Part shown: positions 1 through 9,100 of the stretch, piece after piece
Layout of the letters: each line of letters begins with the position of its first letter
Position numbering within the stretch: position 1 is the first letter of the stretch
Assembly (NCBI GenBank): GCA_021029095.1
Contig: JAJOHG010000433.1
Span: forward strand, 1 to 20,176
Source of the DNA: Phellopilus nigrolimitatus
Lineage: Eukaryota; Basidiomycota; Agaricomycetes; Hymenochaetales; Hymenochaetaceae
Direction of reading: 5' to 3'
DNA length: 20,176 nt
Program-made: the position numbers and the translations under genes
The notes under the pieces: generated by a model
The model's database searches: none
The model's input: only the letters and a program-made list of their open reading frames with translations
Told to the model about the DNA's origin: nothing

Positions 1-121
1 TTACTGACTTATGTTATCGTAGTTTGCTTTTCCCGCGCGGTCACCGGATACCGATAATGGACGCTGACTCTCGCCTTTCGTTTTCTCTCTCTCTCACCTT
101 GCTTGACACGACTCATTTCCC

Positions 122-155
122 TTGACCTCTTTTCTTCTTTTTCTTTCTTTTTCTT

Positions 156-189
<34 letters not shown>

Positions 190-300
190 CTTTCCTTTCC
201 TTCCTTCCTTCCTTCCTTCCTTCCTTCCCTCCTTCCTTCCTTCCTTCCTTCCTTCCTTTTTCTTTCTTTCTTTCTTTCTTTTTTTCTTTCTTTTTTTCTT
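122..300 (+). repeat. Polypyrimidine microsatellite (CTTT)n/(CCTT)n
   Basis: An almost pure C/T tract of about 180 bases, with blocks of tttc/tttct, then about a dozen cctt units, then ctttt blocks. It lies inside the left arm and its purine counterpart is at 18296-18466. The arms differ in the number and order of units, as expected for slippage after duplication. The Lys/Glu/Arg or Ser/Phe/Leu open frames across it are products of the repeat and not genes. Confidence 0.95.
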
Positions 301-671
301 TGGTTATTGACTGCGTTCCAGGAGAGGAAGCAGTGTTCGGTGATGTGCGATGCAATTGGAAGCACGCAACACCGCAGTACGCGCAGCCTGAGAGTGGCTT
401 CGGCGTACGTGCTCTCGTCTTTGGGGAGACCTGCGTCTCCGATCGACGCCCAGGGAAGGTGAAGGCACGCGCCTTCTCTGTACACCGGCCGGATATGCAT
501 CTTGAACCGAACGGCAAGACGCAGAAAATGCAAAATGCAAAACAAAAAAATGAAGAAAACAAATGAAAACCCGACAAAAAGACTTGTTTCCGTTTCGCTT
601 CCTGATTCCCTTTCCCTAATTCTCTCTATTTTTTTTTTCTCTTTTTCTTTTCGTAACTTCATTCTAACCCA

Positions 672-689
672 GTCAGCTCAAGAGCTGAC
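672..689. repeat. Perfect 8-bp-arm hairpin inside the left arm
   Basis: GTCAGCTC-AA-GAGCTGAC is a perfect inverted repeat with a two-base centre. It is kept in the right arm at 17914-17931 as GTCAGCTC-TT-GAGCTGAC. It could be a protein-binding palindrome of the element; the function is unknown. Confidence 0.8.
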
Positions 690-778
690 ATTGGGGGGTG
701 CTGACGGCACTCGACCCCTTTCGACAACATGATCGGAGTACGGACATCACGCCCAAATTAACCCAAGCCTTTTCACTT

Positions 779-798
779 GTAGAAAAACGATTTTCTAC
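779..798. repeat. Second hairpin, 8-bp arms and 4-base loop
   Basis: GTAGAAAA-ACGA-TTTTCTAC lies about 90 bases inside the first hairpin. In the right arm the same site reads GTAGAAAA-TCGT-TTTTCTGC, with one arm mismatch. It is followed by a conserved block (tttctcccgggatgggtg) shared by both arms. Confidence 0.75.
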
Positions 799-1332
799 AA
801 TTTCTCCCGGGATGGGTGCAGGGATGCTGTGGAGACTCCCGCCACAGGCCCTGCACCCTTTCCCATTCTTGTGCGTTCTTTCTCATATTCTCGCCTTTTC
901 CTCAGCTCATTGTGATCGTTTTATTTTTATTTTTATGTTCATTCTTCTGTTATGGTCGCCGCTCCGATATCTTTCAACATTCATTTCCCGAGTCTCAACG
1001 GTCACCCGCACCTGAATGCATCTGGAACCCAGCCCGGTTGGCGACACTCGATATCGGCCAGAAGAAATCTGGCTCATTTGCGGACTGCGGAATAATTCTC
1101 GGTATCTTAGGCAAGTGCTTTCCTAGTACCCACGATGGGCGGAATGCCGTACACTCATCCCCTTAACTCTTTTTTTTTGAGACTCGGCGCGATGCCCTTC
1201 TGGACACAATTGAGCACATAGTGAGTTAGCTCTATCCCATCTTTGCGAACCTCCGTCAACCTAGCCACGAATCTAGGAGATAAACAGCAGGCCGGACTCG
1301 ATGACAATCACAACTCCGACTCCTCCCCGCAG

Positions 1333-1780
1333 GTCACCGATATCAACCCAGCCGGAGTTCGATTATAAGTAGCATTGCAGTATTTTACTAATTCGGTGAA
1401 TACCGTCCCGCTTTAGGCAAGTGTGGACCTACAACAACCTGCGTCACGGGAAGCTCCGTGTACTCGAGTTCTTTTCACATTATCGTCGTCGACTCGCTTC
1501 TCCTCATTCAGGCTGCATCCATCTTTCATCTTGGGTCAAGATTGTTCTCACAGCGCTGTGCGTATTGGACGTCTTGAACATCGACGAGTTCGAGGCTGCT
1601 GCGCAACCTGAGTACGTGACAGTAAGTTCTGTCAGTATCTGGCAGAGGAAGACCTTCTCACATCGTTTCTTCTGCGCCCCTATCTGACTGAATGAAAAGC
1701 GTCTTCGCGATGCTCCATCGACGCCCTGGCTTCTTATCGGGAAGCGCCAGCGGCAATGGGTGATTGTAAGGCGCAAGTGA
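1333..1780 (+). pseudogene. Degraded multi-exon fragment, possibly of a DUF6534-type membrane protein
   Basis: A splice-like structure is visible. An acceptor (ccccgcag) ends at 1332 and opens an exon 1333-1364 (VTDINPAGVRL). Its donor reads ATAAGT here but GTAAGT in the right arm. A branch-like tactaat and an acceptor (ctttag) end at 1416. An exon at 1417-1621 contains QVWTYNNLR, FFSHY and WVKIVLTALCVLDVL, and ends at a canonical donor (GTAAGT). A possible further exon ends near 1780 (TPWLLIGKRQRQWVIV). The order of an aromatic-rich helix, an Leu-Asp-Val/Thr-Leu helix and an R...W segment, and the intron position, remind me of fungal DUF6534 membrane proteins, but this is recognition by eye. 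The middle of the long exon needs a frame change and the two arms differ by a roughly 12-base indel, so it is probably not functional. It may be host sequence captured by the element. Confidence 0.35.
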
Positions 1781-1850
1781 CGATGCGTTGAGTTTCAGCG
1801 AGCGTTTGTGCCGTGCATTAGTCCCAATTCCCCGGATGGCTGTGGTACCC

Positions 1851-2490
1851 TTCCGGATCGTGCAGAAATCAATCACTCCAGGGCGCGAGACGCTTCATTA
1901 AACTGAACTTCTATGCTGTTGCGTACCAGTCTGTCAAGGAAAAAGTACTCGGAGTCGACTTCGTGCATAGGTGCATCGGCTTCACTTCTCGGCGAAGGCT
2001 ATCAGGCTCGAAAATTTCCATGGGAATGTTCGTCGAACTGTGCGTCAAAAACCATCACTCCAGCTAAAGGCGAAGCATATTCTGGGATGTTCTCCCGGAT
2101 AAAGCGAAAAGCTGGAGCTCCCGGGCTCTGTGGGGCTCGTCTTGTTCTCAGAAAAGGCGAAGGGCATGGGCACTCCGATCGCTTGGAACTCGGGCAGAAC
2201 TCAATGCAGTCTATCGGCCCGCCGTTCTTCTTCTCTTGTATCCATCGACTTCTGAACCAGCCCCTATTTCAAGAAGCCTTACCACGATTAACGGACAAGT
2301 TGGTGCAAAATCGTGTTTCCTCGGGATTTCAGTGTGCCATCTGCATTTTCGCGTTGATCTGTTTCAGAGTGGTGAGTTTCGGAACAGCTGATCGTTTTCC
2401 GGTACAAAACATGACTTTTTTCATTTCATTTCAGGAAAGAACAAAAATAAATAAATAATTCGACCGTTTTTCTGTTTTTGTTCCTTTCAG
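1851..2490. other. No clear gene; unique DNA just inside the left arm
   Basis: Homology to the right arm fades after about 1850. The + strand has an open frame of 181 codons at 1913-2458, but its translation shows no recognisable domain. Intron-like signals occur near its end: a donor GTGAGT at 2372 and pyrimidine-rich stretches ending in cag at 2433-2436 and 2488-2490. It could contain exons of a truncated gene whose end is at 2491-2695, but frames on either side do not join convincingly. Confidence 0.4.
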
Positions 2491-2695
2491 GTCCGCATTG
2501 CAAATTGCCACGGCATTTCGCTGCGCTATCAAGGGCGGAGACATGTTCGATTCCGTGGCGCGCTCCCACCTTGTGATTCGCGAGTACCCGCCGACGCTTG
2601 CCGCGAGACTCGATGCTATCAACAGGTCCGAGCACACCCCTTGGGGCCAGCTGGCTATGGAGGACCCGGCCGTGGTATCAGGCATCGCTCCTTGA
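2491..2695 (+). CDS. Possible C-terminal exon of an unrecognised protein
   Basis: After a strong acceptor (ttcctttcag, ending at 2490), one frame stays open for about 68 codons to a TGA. The balanced composition (for example DMFDSVARSHLVIREYPP and HTPWGQLAMEDPAVV) is unlike the Arg/Pro/Ser-rich false frames nearby. No family is recognised. If real, it is the 3' end of a gene whose 5' part may have been lost when the element at 1-1850 inserted. It could equally be a chance open frame. Confidence 0.22.
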
Positions 2696-2699
2696 CCTT

Positions 2700-5600
2700 C
2701 CCGCTCTAGGTGATTACAGCCCAGGATAGCGGGAGCGTGGATACTGGGTGCTTATGGATGCGCCTCTCCGGGTGATTACTCCGAGGGACAAAGGGGCTAC
2801 GCGGATGCCGGGGGACGGTGGGACAGAGGTCATATGCTCTGTGATCCTCGCACGAAAGAGCAGCAGGTGAATGCGTATGGGGGGTGCCAGCAGGCGGGCG
2901 CTGATGCGGCGCCGCACGGGTCGTCGCGCTTGTCAGATTCCGGGGCGGCTTATACCTCTCAAACCACGAACGGGAAGCCGGGAGCTTGCGCGGGGCTGGG
3001 ATAACAGCGCGCTTGCCTTGCCTTGCCTTATTGCGTCGGGGCGAGACTGGCCTGGTCTGGTCCGCGCGGACGACGTGGGAAGCGCTCGGGCGCCACCGTT
3101 CGACTCAGCGCAGAGGCGCGGGGGCGGTCTATTGTTAATACTATTGTGACCTGGCTGCGCTGGCACTGCGAGCACGTCCGCGGCTCGCACGCGTGCGTCT
3201 CTGGTTCTTGGTTTCCCTGATATTGATGCAGGCGCCGCTCATTGGGGGGCGTGCACCAGTGCTGGCGGACGCTGTTCTTCTTTTTCTTTTTTTCGTTATT
3301 GGCTCTGCGCTGTGTGCATGCATGTGCCAGAGCGGGGTGTCGTCGAGCCCCCTCTCCTGTCTTGCCGCGTCTTCTTCTTCCGGCGCCATCTGACCAGAGC
3401 ATTCTCCGGCCCTGCGCAGAAGCGCCTACATTGCTTCGCTTCGCTTCGTCTCTGCGCCGCCGTTTTCCGTGGTGCTGTCAGGATCCACCAATCGGTGTCG
3501 CGGCGAGAGCACCATGGTACACGTAGACTGGCTGCACCGGCACAATACAGTCGCGCGCGCCGGCTTCGATAGAGGCTGTCTGTCCGGCGGCGGTCTCGTT
3601 TGTGCCCCTTCCTTCCTTCCTTCCTGGGTCTTCTGGCTGCTGGATTTTCTCTGTGCCGTCCGGTGCATGTGCGCCTTTCGTCTGCTGACTGGAGCGACGG
3701 TGGAGCCGCCGCGCGCCGCGTGTAGAGGCCTAGCAGCCGCGACTGCGACTCGGCGGCGGACGCGGCGCGCGGCCTCCGCGTCGGCGCGCGTGCGCGCCGA
3801 TGATCTGATTATTTCTTCGTCAGCTGTATGCGCGCCGTCGCGGCTGCGCTTATCGGGGCCCATTCTCTCTTTGCTCTGTCTGTTACTGCACCGGTGTGGC
3901 TGTCGTCCGGGGCCCGATCGCGATCTCGCCGCGCGCCCGCGCCCGATGCGGGCTGCTCGTGTCCGGAAGCGTGTGCTGCGACCGAAGCGCGGCGCGATCA
4001 ATCTTAATATTTAATCGCTGCTAGGCCCGGGACGGCATGCGGGGCTAGCCCGATTTGTTTTGGTGGCGCGTGGCTCATCTGTGGGCCGGTTGCTTGAGGA
4101 AGCAGGCGGCGGCGGGATGCCTGTGGAGCACGTGCGCTTCTGGCTGGGATGAGCGGGACGGGAGAGAGATATCTCGATGACGTCTCTGTTGTATGTATGT
4201 ATGTACCCGTTATGCCGCTTACGGCGTCCTCTGATCTCGGGCCCCTTCTCTTCTTCTTCTTCACGTTTCTTGTCTTGTCTCCTGTTTTTGACAGATGTAG
4301 ATTTGGGAATGAGATCTGGTTATTGGCGCTGATATTGGCAGATGGCGGGGGAAGGCTGTGGCTGTGCGGTCTGCTGGCTGGCTTGCTCGATGGGATCTCA
4401 TGACGCTGGCGAGTGCGACTAAGGCTAAGGCGCCGCTGTTCGGCTCTGTGTCCGGCGAGTCTAAATCTTGGGTCTTGGAAAACAGGACTGGCGACTCCGA
4501 CCGGACTCGGGACTCGGGACTGCGCTGGGCCGGAGTGAATTGATGGGCCGGTGCCGCTGGCTGGCTCGAGGCTGCTTCTTTGGGACGCCTGGGGGTTCGT
4601 CTGCTGCCTGTAAGCGATTCGCGCGGGGGAGCGCCAGCGCACAAGTACTTGACTCTTAGGCTCGCAGGGAGAAGGAATGATGGAATATGGATTATGGGAA
4701 AAACGATGTCCGTACTGTACTGTACTGTGGTTCTGTAATTAGGACCTGTTTGACGTTGCGCTCGCGCGGTGGCTCGCTTGGTTCTGCAATACGTTGTGTG
4801 TGTTGGAAAACAGAGTTTTATTTTGGAAATGGAAGCGGGTTGTGTGCGTCGTGGGCGGATCGTCTGTTCTTTTTTACGGGATGGGGAAGTGTCCGGTTAC
4901 GGTTGAGGAGATGTGGATGCTGTAGTGATCGTGCTGGATATGTATATCGAATAGCGAAAGCAGCGTAATTTCGCGGAATGGAGAAGCGGTCGACTGGAGA
5001 GATGCGGATTCTGAGTTGAAACAGTGAACATTGAACAGTGAACTGAAACTGCGCGCGGAGACGCTGCGCTTTTCTCAATGCTAAGGGCACGCGCGAATAG
5101 ACCGCGTTGACACGACGAGGGGACCTGGATTGAAAGTAGGGTTCGCGCAGAAGAATTGTATAATTGTATGTTTGGGGAAGACGAGACCTCCGCAGTGATA
5201 CGGCAGAAGCAGGCACTGGAGATTGAACGCGGGCAGAAGGACGCGCGGTGGATAATTGAATGCCAAGCGGGGACGTGAATAGACGTAGACGTAGACGTAG
5301 TGGGCGCGGTGGGCGCTCTGGGGGCCCAGGCGTGGCGGCGGAACACGTGCGGGAAACGCGGGCTGGCGCACGTGTGCGGAGGCGGCAGCGGCAGCGGCAG
5401 AAGACAGGACTCGAGAGAGATTGCAGAATGGAGCGGATGGGGTGACGAGGGACGTGTTACGTGGCGCGTGTGTGTCTGAGTGTGCGTGTGTGCCAGAGAA
5501 TGAGTCAGAAAATAAGGGATGGCGGCGGCGTTGCTTCGATCACCGGTATGTCGGCGGCGACGGGACAGCGGTGCTCGCTTGCATGTCGTCGAAGGGAGGG

Positions 5601-5800
5601 GCGAATGCGAGGCACCTTTGCACCTTGCTGTGTCAGAAGAGAAGCACTTGCCCTGAGCCCCGCGTGAAATCAGTTCAGTTCCGCGCTAGATAGCGTTGAC
5701 GGGTGTCGGCGGGGCGGGGCGGAGTGGAGATGCGGAGATGCGGAGGAGCGTAGGCCGTGCGGCGTCGGGATCGGGATTGTGATGGACGGCAGACGGCGGA
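2700..5800. other. About 3.1 kb without a supported gene, upstream of the kinase gene
   Basis: The open frames on both strands are Arg/Pro/Ser-rich shadows of GC-rich DNA with no domain and no coherent exon structure. The part at about 3200-4660 is rich in T/C on the + strand (tracts near 3283-3297 and 4247-4262). From about 4665 to 5700 it is rich in G/A. Short tandem repeats occur at 4191-4205 (GTAT units), 4712-4728 (TACTG units), 5023-5045 (GAACA/TTGAACAGT units) and 5280-5300 (ACGTAG units). It probably holds the distal promoter and possibly untranslated exons of the downstream gene. No tRNA or rRNA was seen. Confidence 0.5.
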
Positions 5801-6040
5801 CGGCGCGCAGTGACCGTGATGGTATCTGACCGACTGAGGTCATTGCCTTTGCCATCACCGCCTCGCCTGCTCCACCTCGCGTCGCTCTCCTCGTCTCCTG
5901 CTGCTCTTGCTCTTGCGACTCGAGCTCGCTCGTCGGCCAGCACCCGCGTCGAGCACACCCCTCCGCGACGCCGCCGTGCCCCGCCGTCGAGCACACGTAG
6001 AGACCTGACTTGCCCTGCCTCGCGTTCGTTCAGATATCAC

Positions 6041-6163
6041 CTCCCTTCCCTTCTCTTCTCTCTCTCTCTCTTTCCCTCTTCTTTTCTGCATGCATGCTGC
6101 CCCTTAGCAGTCCCTGTCCCCCTTCCAGCCCCCCTTCCAGCTCTCTCCTACGTCAGCACGCCC
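6041..6163 (+). promoter_or_regulatory. CT-rich leader before the kinase start codon
   Basis: A nearly pure C/T stretch (ctcccttcccttctcttctc, then (TC)n and tttccctcttcttttc) at 6041-6087 and further pyrimidine-rich sequence run to the ATG at 6164. Such tracts are typical around transcription starts of basidiomycete genes. No convincing TATA box was found close by. The tract argues that the in-frame ATG at 5819 lies upstream of the transcript. Confidence 0.5.
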
Positions 6164-9100
6164 ATGTCTTCCGCCCTCTCCCTATCGCGCTTCCACGCCT
6201 CCGCGTCCCCCGGCGCTGGCCCGAGCGCCCCGCACCCGCCCACACACCCCGCCCCCGCCCCAGCGCCGCCGCCAACACACACCTCCTTCACCCGCCTCCG
6301 CCACTCCCTCCAGCACACCATCCGCAGCGCCGCAGCCGCCGGCCCCGCCCTCCGCACCAAACACGATCAGCAGCAGCACCAGCAGCCCATGCCCATGCCC
6401 GCGCGCACCCACGCCGTCCTGCGCCATAAGCCCTCCGCGAGCGACACCGGCCCCGCCCCTGCCCCAGCTGCAGCGGAGGACGAGACGGTAAAGAAGGGCA
6501 GGCAGCGCGTCTCCGTCGACTTCGTCCTCGCCGCGGGCCGCGCGGGCCCCAGGGACCGCGAGCGTGAGCGCGAGCGCGAGAGGGAGAGGGAGAAGGAGCG
6601 CGAGCGCGAGCGCGCCGCGCGCGAGACGAGCAAGGAGCGTCCGCGCGGCTTCGGCAGCAGGGTCGGCGGCCTCCGCAGGCTCGCGAGCCGCGAGACCGCA
6701 CGCGCGCACGAGGAGGCGCGCGGCGACCCGTCCGCGCCCAGCGCGCGCAACGACGGCAGCACGCAGCGCAGCGCGAGCCCGCCGGCGCCCCCGCCGCCCC
6801 CGCGCACGCGCACCAAGTCGGCGTGGTCCTTCCTCGCACCGTCCCTCTCCCACGCTACGTCGTCGTCCACCACCTCTTCCCCCGCCCCCGCCCTCGCCGA
6901 CCTCTCGCAGGCCTCCTCCGCCGCCGCCGCCGGGCCTGCCAGCATCTCCGCGCCTGCGGCGGCCCCGGCCCGCGCGCAGCGAGCACCAGCACCAGCAGCG
7001 CCCGTGCGCCGCACGAGCACGTCTGCGCAGCGCGTGCGCACGCGAGAGCGCGAGCACAGCGCGTCGCGCGAGCGCGAGCGCCCGCCTGCCCCTGCGCCGG
7101 CGCCGGCGCCGGCACCAGCGTCCCCGCCCCCGCGCTCGGCCTCGCGCGCGAAACTCACCTCGCCCTCGACGCCCTCGCTCACCGCGCCCTCGCCGGCAGC
7201 AGCAGCAGCAGCGTCGTCGCCGTCGCCGACGCCGCCGCAGCGCACGCGCACGCGCCCAAAGCCGCTGCAGTTCCCCGCCTCCGCCTCCACCTCCACCTCC
7301 GTCGCAAACGCAAACGCATCGCCCCCCTCCCCTTCCACGCCCACCACCCGCGGCGCGCCGCCCTCGCCCACCACCCCGACCTCGCCCTCCGCGCCGCCGC
7401 AGAACAGCCGCACCGCGCCGCCCTCGCCCCTAAAGCCATCGGCAACGACAGCAGCATCGCGCTCACAGCCAAGCGCCAACGGCAACGCTGGTGGCGGCGG
7501 AGGCCCGGTGCTGCAGTCCCGCCCGCCGCTCAGCCCCAGCGCGAACGCGAACTCGCGCCTCCGCGTGCGCCTCGCCGGCACCGGCAGCGCGGGGCACCTC
7601 CCGCTCCCGCCCTCCCCTTCTCCAGACGCGTCCGCGTCCGCCTCGTCTCCGAGCTCGAGTGGAGGCGGCGGCGCGCCAGACAGGCCCGAGCGATCTGAAC
7701 GGCGCCGCCCGTCGGGCGGCAGCGCAAGCGCAAACACGAATACAAACACGGGCGCGTCGGGACGCACCACACCCACCGCGCAGGGGCGCACCACGCCGAC
7801 GGCCTCCTCCTCGCCCAACACGCCGTCCCACGCCGCGCCGACGAGCAGCTCGCGCGCGCGCGAGCGCGAGCGGGAGAGAGAAAGAGACAAGGCCGGCTCG
7901 CCGTCGCCCCTGGGCACGCGTGCCCGCGCGAGCGCGAGCGCGTCCTCCCTCGCGCTCGCCCGCGCCGAGTCGCCCACGCAGACCCGCGCGTCGCCCGCGC
8001 GCCGCACGACGTCGCCCTCGCCCGCGCGCGGCCCGTCGCGCACGGGGGCCGCCTCGCCGCTCAACCTTGGCCTCGGGCTCGGGCTCGGGCTCGGCCCGCC
8101 GCCGCTCCCGCCGGGCTACCGCGACACCGTGCGCCACGCGTCCTCGCTCCTCCTGCGCGAGCTGGCCCCGCCGCGCCCGCGGCCGACTTCGCCTGTGTCT
8201 CCTGCGTTCCCGGCGTCGGCGGCGGCGGCGGCGGTGGCGGCCAACGCGCCCGCGCCGCTGTCCGCGGAGGTGTGGGACGAGTGCGAGCAGCGCCTGCGCC
8301 TGCTGGCGCGCGCGGAACGCACGCGCGTGGGCGGCCCCGGGCCGTATGGCGGGGGCGGCCTCACGAGCCTCAGCAACGCGAGCGTGAACAACTTGGGTGG
8401 GACGGGCGCGTCGGGCGAGGAGCGCGAGCGGCGCATGTTCGCAGACGCGGTGCGGGATGGATACGTCCTCTGCCAGTGCGTTCTCTCTCTCTCTCTCTTT
8501 TCTTTCCTCTTGTGCATCCAGCTAAGACAAACCAATTCGCAGGCTCGTGAACAAGCTGCGCCCGGGCACGATCGCGCGCGCGGACCCGCACGAGGACGGC
8601 TTCCGCTCGTCCGCGAACGCGACCAAGTTCCTCGCGGCCGCCGCGGGCGCGTTCGGCGTGCCCGCGGGCGACCTCTTCCAGCGCGACGACCTGCTGCGCT
8701 GCACGCCCGACGCGCTCTTCCGCGTCGCGCGCACCGTCGTCGCGCTCGTCGCGCGCGCGGGCGAGGACGCCGCCGCGGAGCGCGTCGCGCGCAAGGTGCT
8801 GCTCGGGCAGGGCGGAGCCGCCGGTGCGCACCGGCGCGAGGCGGAGAAGGGGAAGGAGAAGGAGAAGGACAAGAGGGGCGCCGCTGCCGCGACAAACAGC
8901 CCGTACGGCACGCGCGGGAAGGCCGCGTCTGCGTCGACGCCGAACCTGTCGACGCCCGCTGCGAAGAAGCGCTGGAGCCCGCCGGGCCCCGCGCTCCCGA
9001 CGGTGCGCTCGGACAGCCCGGCGGAGGACGCCGTGTCAAAGTCCGGTTCCGGGTCAGGATCTGGGTCGGGGGCGGGGTCGAGGACGGCGGGCGGGCACGA

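Larger units (their letters stand above)
1..1850 (+). repeat. Left arm of a long inverted repeat (probable transposable-element copy)
   Basis: The reverse complement of this stretch recurs at about 16757-18584. The match starts at base 1 (ttactgacttatgttatcgt, found reversed just before 18584) and can be followed through the microsatellite, the segment 661-900, the segment 1190-1360 and up to the ggtacc near 1846. By eye the arms are about 95% identical with scattered small indels, for example a roughly 12-base difference near 1446. Because the match reaches base 1, the true outer end may lie outside the window. I see no transposase or reverse transcriptase, and no TG...CA or short terminal inverted repeats within one arm. 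It is best described as a non-autonomous element copy or segmental duplication of unknown class. Confidence 0.9.

Noticed and set aside
122..300. Telomere-like or CRISPR-like repeat
   Set aside because: The units are simple 4-5 base C/T microsatellite units with no spacers and no TTAGGG-type pattern.
9..662. Long Lys/Glu/Arg-rich minus-strand frame, and its mirror at 17941-18576
   Set aside because: It runs through the AAAG/AAGG microsatellite and its frame and length differ between arms, so it is a repeat artefact and not a protein.
816..1166. Hydrophobic open frame (LIVIVLFLFLCSFFCYG) in the left arm
   Set aside because: The hydrophobic stretch is encoded by T-rich ttttattttta sequence, and the right-arm copy shifts frame around it. 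There is no coherent gene structure.
1..1850. LTR of a retrotransposon
   Set aside because: The arms are inverted rather than direct. No TG...CA ends, primer-binding site or polypurine-tract arrangement next to pol genes was found, and no RT, RNase H or integrase is present between or beside them.
4004..4642. 212-codon minus-strand frame upstream of the kinase gene
   Set aside because: It has Pro/Ser/Arg-biased composition, no domain, no splice-supported partners and strong overlap with other equally open frames.
5819..6163. Upstream in-frame ATG of the kinase gene
   Set aside because: It is possible, but the intervening translation is Leu/Ser/Pro-rich across a CT leader typical of untranslated sequence, so 6164 was preferred.
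6182..8137. Several long minus-strand and alternative + frames of 150-565 codons over the kinase gene
   Set aside because: They are Arg/Ala/Gly-rich shadows caused by very high GC. The + frame ending at the CH domain is favoured by intron 1, which links it in frame to the CH and kinase sequence.
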